This document shows, piece by piece, positions 27,731 through 37,448 of a stretch of DNA of 64,000 bases. Under the pieces are notes generated by a model, which ran no database searches, was not told where the DNA came from, and saw only the letters and a list, made by a program, of their open reading frames with translations. Location: assembly GCF_900167975.1 (NCBI RefSeq), contig NZ_FUZU01000002.1, forward strand, positions 1,123,501 to 1,187,500, given 5' to 3'. Position 1 is the first letter of the stretch. Each line of letters starts with the position of its first letter. The position numbers and the translations under genes are program-made. This DNA is from Ohtaekwangia koreensis. Its GTDB lineage: Bacteria > Bacteroidota > Bacteroidia > Cytophagales > Cyclobacteriaceae.

Positions 27731-27760
27731 AGCGCTTCGTCTGAGATCAGACGAAGCGCT
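27731..27760 (+). other. Perfect 14-bp inverted repeat between ilvC and ilvA
   Basis: AGCGCTTCGTCTGA (27731-27744) and TCAGACGAAGCGCT (27747-27760) are separated by only two bases, so the inner pairs must open to make a loop. No T run follows on the plus strand. It probably protects or processes the operon message rather than ending it. Confidence 0.75.
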
Positions 27761-27785
27761 ATACGGAAGAGTATAGATCTCACTT

Positions 27786-29039
27786 ATGTCACCAGCTACA
27801 CAAACATATACCCTTAACATCAACGCAGCAGCGGATATACTCAAAACCGTTGTACTGAAAACCCCGTTGCAATTCCATCGCAAGCTATCTGAAAAATTTA
27901 AGGCTGAGATTTACATTAAGCGTGAAGACTTGCAGGTAGTGCGCTCCTATAAGTTGCGTGGCGCCTATAACTTAATGCAGAGCCTCACAGATGAGCAGAG
28001 GAGCCGCGGTATTGTTTGTGCGAGTGCAGGGAATCACGCGCAAGGCGTAGCGTTCTCGTGCAGGCACTTGGATATAAAGGGAGTGATCTATATGCCGGCC
28101 ATTACGCCAAAGCAAAAGATCAACCAGGTGAAGATGTTTGGTGGTGACAATATAGAGATCGTACTTACAGGTGATACATTTGACGAATGTCAGGCGCATG
28201 CCCTGGAGTATACTCAAAAGAACAACATGGTATTTATTCCTCCATTCGATCATGTTAAAGTGATTGAAGGACAAGGAACCGTTGCAAAAGAAATTCTGGA
28301 TGAAGTATCCGGTATAGACTATATCTTCGTGCCGATTGGCGGAGGAGGTTTATGTGCCGGTGTAGGAGAGTATTTCAAAACGTACTCACCACAAACAAAA
28401 ATTATAGGTGTAGAACCCGCTGGAGCTCCTTCCATGAAGGAAGCATTGAAAGCAGGGAAACCGGTGAAGCTCGAAAAAATACAACGCTTCGTTGATGGCG
28501 CTTCTGTTCAGAAAGTAGGAGACCTCACCTTTTCTTATTGCAAAGATGCACTGACAGATATGTTGTTGGTGCCTGAAGGAAAAGTAAGCTCTACGATACT
28601 TCAACTCTATAATCAGGATGCCATTGTAGCAGAGCCTGCAGGTGCACTTTCCATTGCTGCGCTTGATCAATATGCAGAGCAGATCAAAGGAAAAAAAGTA
28701 GTCTGTGTTCTTAGTGGAGGAAACAATGATATAGACCGCATGCAGGAGATCAAGGAACGATCTTTACTATATGAAGGACTGAAGCATTATTTCATCGTTC
28801 GCTTTGCACAACGCCCGGGAGCGCTTAAAGAATTTGTCAACCAGATCTTAGGTCCAACCGATGATATAGTACGCTTTGAATTCATTCAAAAGCATAACAA
28901 GGAAACCGGTCCTGCATTAATAGGTATAGAAGTAAAATCAGCGGAAGATTTCAAAACGCTTATCGAGCGGATGGATGGACACAAGCTGAACTACACTCTT
29001 GTTAATCAGAACGAGAACCTGTTCGAATACCTGGTATAA
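27786..29039 (+). CDS. ilvA: Threonine ammonia-lyase (dehydratase)
   Basis: The 417-residue protein has the fold-type II PLP enzyme motifs KREDLQVVRSYKLRGAYN with the PLP Lys, SAGNHAQGVAFS, the phosphate loop PIGGGGLCAGVGEY, and VLSGGNND. A C-terminal ACT-like domain (about residues 325-417, from YFIVRFAQRPGALKEF) provides Ile feedback. The enteric IlvA has two such domains; here only one is present, as in the shorter class. It makes 2-oxobutyrate for Ile. It ends the ilv part of the locus, 71 bases after ilvC. Confidence 0.93.
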   Translation: MSPATQTYTLNINAAADILKTVVLKTPLQFHRKLSEKFKAEIYIKREDLQVVRSYKLRGAYNLMQSLTDEQRSRGIVCASAGNHAQGVAFSCRHLDIKGVIYMPAITPKQKINQVKMFGGDNIEIVLTGDTFDECQAHALEYTQKNNMVFIPPFDHVKVIEGQGTVAKEILDEVSGIDYIFVPIGGGGLCAGVGEYFKTYSPQTKIIGVEPAGAPSMKEALKAGKPVKLEKIQRFVDGASVQKVGDLTFSYCKDALTDMLLVPEGKVSSTILQLYNQDAIVAEPAGALSIAALDQYAEQIKGKKVVCVLSGGNNDIDRMQEIKERSLLYEGLKHYFIVRFAQRPGALKEFVNQILGPTDDIVRFEFIQKHNKETGPALIGIEVKSAEDFKTLIERMDGHKLNYTLVNQNENLFEYLV

Positions 29040-29105
29040 TTCTTCTTTCTTCGATTTTGTAATTTTATTTTCTTGCTTGACGCAGGGATTGCAAAGTCAT
29101 TTTTT

Positions 29106-29246
29106 CTCCCTCAGATTTCGCAGATAGACGCAGACTTTTAAATGCATCTGCATAATATCGATCGGCAAAGAGACTCGTCAAAAATCTTGTCGCCAAAGGC
29201 GATAAAAAAATGCATTATCTGCGTTAATCTGTGAAATCTGCGGGAG
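29106..29246. repeat. MITE-like element with 29-bp inverted ends
   Basis: The left arm (29106-29134, beginning CTCCCTCAGATTTCGCAGAT) and the right arm (29218-29246) match as inverted repeats at 25 of 29 positions. They flank 83 bases that themselves have an inner match (ATGCAT near both arms). The right arm is the same core as the tandem array at 227-750. No ORF and no transposase lie between the arms. A GTG in the right arm opens a frame into the following helicase gene, which I do not use as a start. Confidence 0.8.
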
Positions 29247-29278
29247 ATGTTTTACTTTCATCGATTATGTTAGCCACG

Positions 29279-31126
29279 ATGAACCCGTTCGAAAACAATC
29301 CGATCTTTGAGTTGGCCGCCAATCTTGTGAAGCAGACAAGCCGGCATATTTTCCTGACAGGTAAAGCAGGTACAGGTAAAACAACCTTCCTGAAGTATAT
29401 AAAAGAGCATTCTCCGAAGAAGAGTGTCGTTGTAGCCCCCACAGGTATAGCGGCTATTAATTGTAGCGGTGTTACCATTCACTCATTTTTCCAGTTGCCA
29501 TTTACACCGTTCATCCCGGTGCCACAGCGGGGAACTGACTCAGAGAGTTCAGGGCTTTCGGATGCATATACACTTCTGCAAAATCTTCGTCTTCATAATG
29601 AAAAAAGAGAATTGTTTGAAGAGATCGAGTTGCTGATTATTGATGAGATCTCCATGGTGCGTTGTGATGTACTCGATGCAATTGATACCGTCCTCAGGCA
29701 CGTTCGGAAAAGGCATGGCATTCCTTTTGGAGGTGTGCAGATGCTATATATAGGAGACCTCTTTCAGTTGCCACCCGTTGTACAGGAACAGGAGTGGAGC
29801 ATTCTTCGAAATTTTTACAAGACTCCGTTTTTCTTCCACGCAAAAGTTCTCGAGCAAATACCACCGTTGATCATTGAGCTGCAGAAAATATACAGGCAAC
29901 AGGACGCTGTATTTATAGATTTACTGAATCGGGTTCGTAACAACAATACACTGCGTACGGATCTTGAATTGCTAAATAGCCGCCATGCTATAGCACTCGG
30001 GCAAGGGGAAGATGAAGTCGTTATTACCCTAACCTCGCACAACTATCTGGCAGATCGTATCAATGCAGAAGAACTCGCAAAGTTGCCAGGCGAATCATTT
30101 CGGTTCGATGGAACCGTAGATGGCGATTTTCCAACAAAATCATATCCGACAGAAAAAGAACTTTGGCTGAAGGAAGGCGCTCAGATTATGTTCATCAAGA
30201 ATGATTTACAGAAAGAGCGAAGATATTTCAATGGTAAACTCGGGCGCATCGCGCAAATCAGTGATGATAGAATCGAGGTAGAATTTCCGGGTGAATCTAT
30301 ATACTTTACATTGGAGCGCGAGACGTGGCGAAACATACGATATGCTTACAACGCTTCCGAGCAACGCATAGAAGAAGAGGAACTTGGATTGTTCTGTCAA
30401 TTTCCAATTCGCCTCGCCTGGGCTATAACGATTCATAAAAGTCAGGGACTTACATTTGAAAAAGTAATTGTAGATGCAGCAAACTCTTTTTCTGCAGGTC
30501 AGGTATATGTGGCATTGAGCCGTTGTACTGCATTGGAAGGTATTGCTTTGAAATCACCGATCACCAGCCGCAGTATACAGACCGATGAACGCATCCTGGA
30601 CTTTATGCGTGACAGCACTTCCATGGATACCTTACAGTCAGTATATCACAATGAAAAACACCAATATCTTTATAGCATTATCGTAAAGGCTTTTGAATGG
30701 TCGGCAATCTCACATCAGGTTATCGAGTTGCTGGAGTCGATTGATCAGAAAAATATTCCGCACAAAGAGGATGCTATAGCATTGATGCAAAGTATAAATA
30801 CCTGGTTGGAGGATAATAAAAAAGTAAATCAGACTTTTAAAAGACATTTATATACCTGGATGAAAGAGGCATCCGATCAGAATGATTATACGCATGTATA
30901 TCAGCGTGTAAAAGATGCTTCGGATTATTTTACAAGCAAGATGCAGGACGATATTATCAGTCCGTTAGAGTTGCATATACAAGCCACACGAAAACTAAAG
31001 AAAGTAAAAAAGTATCTCAAGGAAATTCAGCAGCTGCTTCGTATACTTTTACAGCAAGAAAAAAGCATGATACAGTCACGAGAATTGCTTGTGGTGAGCA
31101 ACTATAAACAACCAATCAATCGTTAG
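29279..31126 (+). CDS. Pif1/RecD-like AAA+ helicase
   Basis: From the ATG at 29279 (MNPFENNPIFELA) the protein has 615 residues; the ATG at 29267 is the alternative. Walker A is FLTGKAGTGKTTFLK, Walker B is LLIIDEISMV, and the superfamily 1 C-terminal motifs are present as WAITIHKSQGLTFEKVIVD and GQVYVALSRC. The last 180 residues are helical and charged, with an HRDC-like character I cannot confirm. Pif1-like helicases unwind DNA forks and G-quadruplexes. It stands between ilvA and the leu genes. It has no pathway link and may be an independent gene after the repeat element. Confidence 0.85.
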   Translation: MNPFENNPIFELAANLVKQTSRHIFLTGKAGTGKTTFLKYIKEHSPKKSVVVAPTGIAAINCSGVTIHSFFQLPFTPFIPVPQRGTDSESSGLSDAYTLLQNLRLHNEKRELFEEIELLIIDEISMVRCDVLDAIDTVLRHVRKRHGIPFGGVQMLYIGDLFQLPPVVQEQEWSILRNFYKTPFFFHAKVLEQIPPLIIELQKIYRQQDAVFIDLLNRVRNNNTLRTDLELLNSRHAIALGQGEDEVVITLTSHNYLADRINAEELAKLPGESFRFDGTVDGDFPTKSYPTEKELWLKEGAQIMFIKNDLQKERRYFNGKLGRIAQISDDRIEVEFPGESIYFTLERETWRNIRYAYNASEQRIEEEELGLFCQFPIRLAWAITIHKSQGLTFEKVIVDAANSFSAGQVYVALSRCTALEGIALKSPITSRSIQTDERILDFMRDSTSMDTLQSVYHNEKHQYLYSIIVKAFEWSAISHQVIELLESIDQKNIPHKEDAIALMQSINTWLEDNKKVNQTFKRHLYTWMKEASDQNDYTHVYQRVKDASDYFTSKMQDDIISPLELHIQATRKLKKVKKYLKEIQQLLRILLQQEKSMIQSRELLVVSNYKQPINR

Positions 31127-31273
31127 TTTTGGTAAATATTTTTTAACAATTCGTTGATGTACGGCTTAACTTTTTTCATCTTCGTGTCTGAAGAACCCTC
31201 GTTTTGATATAGACTTTTTTGAGTATTCAGATCAACAAAAAATGACCTGAATTAAATATAGAACAACCGTTAT

Positions 31274-31313
31274 CGTCCCGTCTGATATACTCAGACGGGA
31301 CGTTTCGTTTTTT
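31274..31313 (+). promoter_or_regulatory. Attenuator-type hairpin before leuC
   Basis: CGTCCCGTCTGA (31274-31285), loop TATAC, TCAGACGGGACG (31291-31302) form a perfect 12-bp stem, followed by TTTCGTTTTTT. It lies 148 bases after the helicase stop and 73 bases before the leuC start. The sequence directly after it (31324-31339) is identical at 15 of 16 positions to that after the ilvE attenuator, at almost the same distance. This supports a shared leader design rather than a helicase terminator. A Leu-rich leader peptide is not evident. Confidence 0.6.
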
Positions 31314-31385
31314 ATGTAGCAGGACAAACTAACACTTGTTCTACTTCGATGCAATTGAAACACAAATAGACCTGAAAACTGAGAC

Positions 31386-32792
31386 ATGAGTCAACCGAAA
31401 ACACTGTTCGACAAACTCTGGGATGCACACGTGGTGAAGACAAGTGAAGGGTACCCGGATGTAGTGTACATCGACCGTCACTTCATTCACGAAGTAACCA
31501 GTCCGCAAGCCTTTGACGGATTACGGAAACGCGGCATTAAATTATTCAACCCGGCCCGCACAACGGCTACGCCAGATCACAACGTTCCTACAAAAGATCA
31601 GCACCTTCCAATCAAAGAAGCACTCTCCCGTCACCAGGTAGAAACACTTCGTAAAAATACGGCCGAGTTTGGCGTTACGATGTACGATCTAGGTCATCCG
31701 TATCAAGGTATAGTTCACATCATCGGCCCGGAGCTGGGATTAACTTTACCGGGTATGACCATCGTATGTGGCGATAGCCATACATCAACGCACGGAGCGT
31801 TCGGAAGTATAGCCTTTGGTATTGGTACCAGTGAAGTTGAGCAGGTACTGGCTACACAATGTATACTTCAGTATCGCCCGAAAACGATGCGCATCGAAAT
31901 CAACGGTACGCTTGGTAAAGGCGTGGTATCCAAAGATATTATACTATATATCATCGCGAAGATTTCAGCCAGTGGCGCAACAGGATACTTTGTGGAGTAT
32001 GCCGGTGAAGCCATCCGCAGTCTTTCTATGGAAGCACGTATGACCATTTGCAATATGAGTATTGAAATGGGCGCTCGTGGCGGATTGATCGCTCCGGATG
32101 AAACCACTTTCAACTATATAAAAGGAAGAAAATTTGCACCACAAGGAGCAGCTTTTGATAGCATCGTTGAAGAATGGCGTCAATTGAAAACCGATGATGA
32201 CGCGAAGTACGATCACGTACTGACTTACGATGCAGCAGATATAGCTCCTATGATTACCTATGGAACCAATCCAGGCATGGGTATAAAAGTTACGGACCGT
32301 ATCCCTACCATTGCAGAACTGAATGATATAAGCGAACAAAATTCTTTCACAAAGTCGCTTGAATATATGGGACTTGAACCCGGTTCACAGTTACTGGGTA
32401 AATCAGTGGATTATGTTTTCATCGGAAGCTGTACCAACGCACGCATTGAAGATTTAAGATTGGTAGCTTCTATTGTGAAGGGCAAGAAGAAAGCTGCCGG
32501 TGTTGAAGTATGGGTGGTGCCCGGATCGAAACAAGTAGAAGAGCAAGCACGCAAAGAAGGTCTTCATACAATTTTTGAAGAAGCAGGTTTCGAATTACGC
32601 GAACCAGGATGCTCCGCTTGTTTAGGAATGAACGAAGATAAAATTCCCGCTGGTAAATATTGCATCAGTACATCGAACCGAAACTTCGAAGGAAGACAAG
32701 GTCCAAAGTCCAGAACATTTTTGGCGAGTCCGTTGAGCGCAGCAGCAGCAGCGATCACCGGCAAAGTAACAGACGTACGGGAACTGGTATAA
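31386..32792 (+). CDS. leuC: 3-isopropylmalate dehydratase large subunit
   Basis: The 468-residue protein begins with the conserved [12 protein letters not shown] and carries aconitase-type iron-sulfur Cys residues in [14 protein letters not shown] (about residue 350) and [12 protein letters not shown] (about residue 410), plus [32 protein letters not shown]-type residues around position 125-160. With LeuD it converts 2- to 3-isopropylmalate. It opens the leu operon after an attenuator-type hairpin. LeuD starts 23 bases after its stop. Confidence 0.95.
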   Translation: MSQPKTLFDKLWDAHVVKTSEGYPDVVYIDRHFIHEVTSPQAFDGLRKRGIKLFNPARTTATPDHNVPTKDQHLPIKEALSRHQVETLRKNTAEFGVTMYDLGHPYQGIVHIIGPELGLTLPGMTIVCGDSHTSTHGAFGSIAFGIGTSEVEQVLATQCILQYRPKTMRIEINGTLGKGVVSKDIILYIIAKISASGATGYFVEYAGEAIRSLSMEARMTICNMSIEMGARGGLIAPDETTFNYIKGRKFAPQGAAFDSIVEEWRQLKTDDDAKYDHVLTYDAADIAPMITYGTNPGMGIKVTDRIPTIAELNDISEQNSFTKSLEYMGLEPGSQLLGKSVDYVFIGSCTNARIEDLRLVASIVKGKKKAAGVEVWVVPGSKQVEEQARKEGLHTIFEEAGFELREPGCSACLGMNEDKIPAGKYCISTSNRNFEGRQGPKSRTFLASPLSAAAAAITGKVTDVRELV

Positions 32793-32815
32793 TTAAAACG
32801 GATAACATTGGACCA

Positions 32816-33403
32816 ATGGCGAAAGAGAAATTTATAACCTTGAAGAGTCGTGCAGTGCCACTGCCGATTGAAAATATAGATACAGACCAGATTATACCGG
32901 CACGTTTTCTGAAAGCAACAACACGTGATGGTTTTGGAGAAAATCTTTTCAGAGACTGGCGCTATAACAACGACAATACTCCGAAGGATTTTGTGCTGAA
33001 TGATAAAACGTATACTGGGCAAATTTTAGTGGCTGGTAAAAACTTCGGATGTGGTAGCAGTCGCGAACATGCAGCGTGGGCTATAGCCGACTATGGTTTT
33101 AAAGTAGTGATCTCAAGTTTCTTTGCAGATATATTCAAGAACAACGCACTCAATAATGCAACGCTACCGGTACAGGTAACGGATACGTTTTTGAAAAAGA
33201 TTTTTGCGGCGATTGAAAAAGACCCGGCAACAGAGATTACAGTTGATCTTCAAAATCAAAAGGTATCGCTCGAAGATGGTTCTTCAGAATCATTCGACAT
33301 CAATGCCTACAAGAAGATCTGCCTTACCAACGGATACGATGATATAGATTATCTGTTGAGCCTTCGTGAAGAGATCAAACAATTTGAACTCGCCCGCGCT
33401 TAA
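32816..33403 (+). CDS. leuD: 3-isopropylmalate dehydratase small subunit
   Basis: The ATG at 32816 begins [20 protein letters not shown], the normal start of LeuD, giving 195 residues; the frame opening at 32660 overlaps leuC and is not used. The swivel-domain signatures [18 protein letters not shown] and [18 protein letters not shown] are present. It pairs with LeuC. It lies 23 bases after leuC and 59 bases before leuB, in the same operon. Confidence 0.95.
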   Translation: MAKEKFITLKSRAVPLPIENIDTDQIIPARFLKATTRDGFGENLFRDWRYNNDNTPKDFVLNDKTYTGQILVAGKNFGCGSSREHAAWAIADYGFKVVISSFFADIFKNNALNNATLPVQVTDTFLKKIFAAIEKDPATEITVDLQNQKVSLEDGSSESFDINAYKKICLTNGYDDIDYLLSLREEIKQFELARA

Positions 33404-33462
33404 ACACAACTCACACAACTCAGCTTGCAGCTGGAAACTCGAAGCTTATTAAAAGAGATTGA

Positions 33463-34563
33463 ATGAAAAAGAAAATTGTAATACTTCCCGGAGACGGTAT
33501 AGGAAAAGAAGTAACAGCATGTGGTAAAAAAATACTCGAACAAGTAGCCGAATGCTTTGGTCATCAATTTACATTCGACTATGCAACGATTGGCCATGAG
33601 GCTATAGAAGCTACTGGAAATCCACTACCGGATGAATCCCTTGAGAAAATGAAAAATTCGGATGCTATACTCTTCGGAGCTGTAGGACATCCTAAATATG
33701 ATAATGATCCTTCAGCGAAAGTTCGTCCGGAACAAGGTCTGCTGAAGATGCGCAAAGAGTTAGGCCTATATGCCAACCTTCGTCCGATAAAACTTTTTGA
33801 TGAATTGCTTGCAGCCTCCAGCATTAAACCTGAAATACTGAAAGGTGCAGATATACTTTTCTTCCGTGAATTGACAGGAGATGTATACTTCGGTGAACGC
33901 GGACGCAAAGACCAGGGCAGTACTGCTTTTGATACCATGATATACTCTCGTTATGAAGTAGAGCGTATCGCACACAAAGCTTTCAAGGCTGCATTAACAC
34001 GCGGAAAGAAATTAACATCCGTTGATAAAGCAAACGTACTGGAAAGCTCACGCCTCTGGCGCGAGGTTGTTCAGGAAGTAGCAAAGCAATATCCGGATGT
34101 AACAGTAGAGCACATGTTTGTAGATGCTGCTGCCATGAAGTTAATCCAGAATCCGCGCAGCTTCGATGTAGTAGTAACCGGAAATCTTTTCGGAGATATA
34201 CTTACAGATGAAGCATCGCAGATTGCAGGTTCCATGGGTATGCTTGCCTCTGCTTCTATCGGTGACACGGTAGGGCTATACGAACCTATCCACGGAAGTG
34301 CACATGACATTACCGGCAAAGGTGTTGCTAATCCATTAGCATCTATACTTTCAGCTGCATTGTTACTGGATATATCTTTTGGTCTGAAAGAAGAATCCGA
34401 AACGGTGATTAAAGCTGTAGAGCAAACTTTAAAGGACGGATACAGAACACGTGATATAGCAGATGCAGCTACTCCACACGAAAAAATTCTGGGAACAGAG
34501 GTGATGGGAAATGTAGTATGTAACAATGCACGCATGCTGGTGAATTGCCAGGTTGCGGTATAG
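33463..34563 (+). CDS. leuB: 3-isopropylmalate dehydrogenase
   Basis: The 366-residue protein begins MKKKIVILPGDGIGKEV and has the family motifs LLKMRKELGLYANLRP, FFRELTGDVYFGERG and LTDEASQIAGSMGMLASAS, with EPIHGSAHDITGKGVANPLA near the end. These bind isopropylmalate and NAD. It oxidises and decarboxylates 3-isopropylmalate in leucine synthesis. In this gene I counted Ile codons by hand: after a codon ending in T, 8 are ATA, 3 are ATC and none ATT, an unusual preference described under findings. Confidence 0.95.
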   Translation: MKKKIVILPGDGIGKEVTACGKKILEQVAECFGHQFTFDYATIGHEAIEATGNPLPDESLEKMKNSDAILFGAVGHPKYDNDPSAKVRPEQGLLKMRKELGLYANLRPIKLFDELLAASSIKPEILKGADILFFRELTGDVYFGERGRKDQGSTAFDTMIYSRYEVERIAHKAFKAALTRGKKLTSVDKANVLESSRLWREVVQEVAKQYPDVTVEHMFVDAAAMKLIQNPRSFDVVVTGNLFGDILTDEASQIAGSMGMLASASIGDTVGLYEPIHGSAHDITGKGVANPLASILSAALLLDISFGLKEESETVIKAVEQTLKDGYRTRDIADAATPHEKILGTEVMGNVVCNNARMLVNCQVAV

Positions 34564-34650
34564 TATATAAATAATGGTGTTGAATACCAGCACAGATGCC
34601 TGACCCGAAACCCGAAATAATACTTTTAACAATTAAAGGATAACGAAACC

Positions 34651-35811
34651 ATGAGCAGAAAAATTGAAATCTTCGACACTACGCTTCGCGATGGCGAGCA
34701 AGTGCCCGGCTGTCAATTATCAACCGATGAAAAGGTCGTGATTGCACGGGAGCTTGAGCTACTCGGAGTAGATGTTATAGAAGCCGGTTTCCCTATATCC
34801 AGTCCCGGTGATTTTCTTTCGGTTGTAGAGCTTTCCAAAGCTGTGAACGTTGGTATATGTGCATTGACGCGCTCCAAGAAAGAAGACATTGATGTAGCAG
34901 GAGAAGCGTTGCATCATGCAAAACGTGGGCGCATCCATACCGGTATTGGTTCATCTGATATTCATATCAAACATAAGTTCAATACAACACGCGAAAAAGT
35001 TCTCGAGCAAGCCGTATGGGCTGTAGGATATGCGAAAGCAAAAGGTGTTGAAGTAGAATTCTTCGCAGAAGATGCCGGTCGTGCTGATCTTGCATTTCTC
35101 GCACAAATGGTAGAAGCTGTTATTGCTGCAGGTGCAGATGTAGTGAACATTCCGGATACTACAGGCTATTGCCTTCCGCATCTATATGGAAAACGCATTC
35201 AGTATTTGTTCGAGCATGTTAAGAACATTGATAAGGCAACAATCTCTGTACATTGCCATAATGATCTTGGACTTGCTACTGCCAATACAATGGCTGGCTT
35301 AATTGCTGGCGCAGGACAGGCTGAAGTAACGATCAATGGTATAGGAGAGCGTGCAGGAAATACTTCCCTTGAAGAAGTAGCCATGATCATTAAGACGCAT
35401 AAAGATCTTGGCTTGCATACCAATCTTAAATCGGAAAAATTATTTGCAATCAGCACGCTCGTATCGGATATGATGCGTATGCCAGTGCAGCCGAACAAAG
35501 CAATTGTTGGTGCGAATGCTTTTGCGCACTCATCCGGAATTCACCAGGATGGTTTCCTGAAGAACTCAGAAAATTATGAGATCATCAATCCTGCAGATGT
35601 AGGTGTACCGACTTCATCTATCTTGTTAACTGCGCGTAGCGGCCGTGCTGCATTGAAGCACAGACTTGAATTACTCGGTTATCAACCTAATAAAATAGAG
35701 CTTGATCAGCTATATGAAAACTTCCTGATCGTAGCAGATGAGAAGAAAAGTGTAAATGATTCAGACTTGATCACCATTGTGGCCAACACACCACTTCTGG
35801 TTCAGAAATAG
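34651..35811 (+). CDS. leuA: 2-isopropylmalate synthase, short form without the C-terminal regulatory domain
   Basis: The 386-residue protein has the TIM-barrel signatures [32 protein letters not shown] and [13 protein letters not shown], and a following communication subdomain ([19 protein letters not shown]). Full-length LeuA of enteric bacteria is over 500 residues and ends with a leucine-binding regulatory domain; that domain is missing here. The enzyme joins acetyl-CoA and 2-oxoisovalerate. It closes the leu operon and is followed by a terminator. A homocitrate-synthase-like role is possible for short forms, but the leuCDB context argues for LeuA. Confidence 0.9.
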   Translation: MSRKIEIFDTTLRDGEQVPGCQLSTDEKVVIARELELLGVDVIEAGFPISSPGDFLSVVELSKAVNVGICALTRSKKEDIDVAGEALHHAKRGRIHTGIGSSDIHIKHKFNTTREKVLEQAVWAVGYAKAKGVEVEFFAEDAGRADLAFLAQMVEAVIAAGADVVNIPDTTGYCLPHLYGKRIQYLFEHVKNIDKATISVHCHNDLGLATANTMAGLIAGAGQAEVTINGIGERAGNTSLEEVAMIIKTHKDLGLHTNLKSEKLFAISTLVSDMMRMPVQPNKAIVGANAFAHSSGIHQDGFLKNSENYEIINPADVGVPTSSILLTARSGRAALKHRLELLGYQPNKIELDQLYENFLIVADEKKSVNDSDLITIVANTPLLVQK

Positions 35812-35838
35812 CCAACCAAACCAAATCGTTTATACCCC

Positions 35839-35868
35839 AAAAGCGTCATCATACGGTGACGCTTTTTT
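35839..35868 (+). terminator. Terminator of the leu operon
   Basis: AAAAGCGTCA (35839-35848) and TGACGCTTTT (35857-35866) form a 10-bp stem with an eight-base loop, and the 3' arm continues into a run of T. It is 27 bases after the leuA stop. Confidence 0.9.
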
Positions 35869-36076
35869 TACGTGCTTTATCTGCTTAAATGTTATTTGTT
35901 ATTCAGTCTATTAAATTTTGTGTCTCATTTTTGAACTCAATGGCGTTGGATTTTTTTCATCGGTAACAACGTGCCTTAACGGCTAACGGTAGAAAACTCA
36001 CAATTAACTTTAAGTCCGGCCACTCATCGATTGTTTCTTCACCCAGTTTACCTATCTTGAATCAAGAATTCTCTCT

Positions 36077-36910
36077 ATGCAACCCTCTTTCAAAAAACTC
36101 GTTGGACTACTCCTCGTACTTTTTAGTCTCGCTACTCATGCGCAGGAAATCGGACTACAGCTTCACAGCCTTCGTAATGAATTTGCGAAAGATGTGCCTG
36201 GCACGATGGCAAAAATCAAATCGTTTGGAATAAAGGAAATTGAAATAGGGGACTCATATGGATTGGAATTTCCGGAGTTCATAAAGTTAATCGCCCAGAA
36301 TCAACTCCAGGTTGTGAGTTATGGTACGGACTTCGAACGACTAATGAATTATCCGCAGGCTGTAGCCGATGACGCACGTGCCTATGGCGCAAAGTATGTA
36401 GTTTGTTTTTGGATACCACACAAAGGCGATACGCTTACCATTGAAGATATCAACCGGGCATCCGCTGTTCTTAATAAAGCAGGAAAGATCCTTGCGCAAA
36501 ACGGCTTGCTGCTGTGTTATCATCCTCACGGTTATGAATTCCAGCCACATGAAAACGGAACGTTGTTTGAGTATATGGTGAATACATTCGATGCACGCTA
36601 TATATATCTGGAGATGGATGTATTCTGGATTAAACAAGCTGGTCAGGATCCTGTAGCGCTGTTGAAAAAATATGCTAACCGCTGGATCTTGCTTCATCTA
36701 AAAGATCGTAAACCGGGCACACCTGATAGCAAGAATGGAAGAGCAGATGTGGAAAGTAATGTTGTATTGGGAAAAGGAGATGTCGGTATCGATGCAATTA
36801 TGAAAGAAGCACGCGCTATAGGTATAAAACATTATTTTATAGAAGACGAATCTTCACGTGCAGTGCAACAAATTCCGCAAAGTCTTAGTTACCTGCGGTC
36901 GCTGAAATAA
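36077..36910 (+). CDS. Exported sugar-phosphate isomerase/epimerase-like TIM barrel
   Basis: The 277-residue protein has a signal peptide (MQPSFKKLVGLLLVLFSLATHAQ) and an AP-endonuclease/xylose-isomerase-like barrel, with IGLQLHSLRNEF as first strand. Metal-ligand candidates lie in CYHPHGYEFQPHENGT, YLEMDVFWI, LLHLKDRKPG and YFIEDESSRA. Exported members of this class are common in Bacteroidota and are presumed to act on free sugars or sugar derivatives in the periplasm, but the substrate is unknown. It is a single gene, 265 bases after the leu operon. Confidence 0.85.
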   Translation: MQPSFKKLVGLLLVLFSLATHAQEIGLQLHSLRNEFAKDVPGTMAKIKSFGIKEIEIGDSYGLEFPEFIKLIAQNQLQVVSYGTDFERLMNYPQAVADDARAYGAKYVVCFWIPHKGDTLTIEDINRASAVLNKAGKILAQNGLLLCYHPHGYEFQPHENGTLFEYMVNTFDARYIYLEMDVFWIKQAGQDPVALLKKYANRWILLHLKDRKPGTPDSKNGRADVESNVVLGKGDVGIDAIMKEARAIGIKHYFIEDESSRAVQQIPQSLSYLRSLK

Positions 36911-36962
36911 AAACGAATCTATTGGGTGTTTCTCGATCTGTAAGAAAGAATATATACCGAGG

Positions 36963-37394
36963 CTATAATTTTAATTTGCTCAGTAATACATCTGGTATCG
37001 TTGCTATTTTTCTTTTCTCATAATCAAAGCACACAACGCCTGTTTTGCCACGCGCTACTTCTTTGCCAGTCTCTTTGTTTTCAATCACATAATACATATC
37101 AAAACCGTATTTGGAAAAATCGTCAACGGCAATTTTTATAATTAGAAGTTCACCTAAGAATGCTTCAGATTTATATTGAATGGCGGCATCAGCAATGATT
37201 TGTCCTATAGAACCTTCAAAACTTATTTCATCTTTAAAACCGAGCGTACGATAGAAGATCACGCGAGCTTCCTGCATCAGCGTAAGAATTGAGTCGTTGC
37301 CAACATGTGCACCGTAATTCAAATCAGAGACACGAACGGGCAGTTCAGTTGTAAATATAAATTCATCAGGAAGTGTAAGGTGTATACGAGCCAT
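36963..37394 (-). CDS. Acyl-CoA thioesterase-like (hotdog fold) protein
   Basis: The 143-residue protein has a 4HBT-type hotdog fold. It begins with strand FTTELPVRVSDLNYGAHVGNDSILTLMQEARVIFYR, where the Asp-Leu-Asn-Tyr-Gly-Ala-His-Val segment and the following helix hold the active site of 4-hydroxybenzoyl-CoA-type thioesterases. Strands KIAVDDFSKYGFDMYYVI follow. It probably hydrolyses an acyl-CoA or acyl-protein thioester in the cytosol. Convergent with the isomerase gene and 54 bases from the next gene on its own strand. Confidence 0.82.
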   Translation of the reverse strand: MARIHLTLPDEFIFTTELPVRVSDLNYGAHVGNDSILTLMQEARVIFYRTLGFKDEISFEGSIGQIIADAAIQYKSEAFLGELLIIKIAVDDFSKYGFDMYYVIENKETGKEVARGKTGVVCFDYEKRKIATIPDVLLSKLKL

Positions 37395-37448
37395 AGCGTG
37401 AAGATAAAAATTTCGTCACACATGAATCGTGAAATGATGAGATTGGTA

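Noticed and set aside
29231-29278. Upstream GTG start for the helicase
   Set aside because: It lies in the right arm of the repeat element; the N-terminal residues would come from repeat DNA. An ATG further in matches the usual start.
31157-31207. 16-codon frame MYGLTFFIFV... as a leader peptide for leuC
   Set aside because: It has only one Leu codon and is Phe-rich, and the stop is 66 bases from the hairpin; I could not support a leucine-sensing role.
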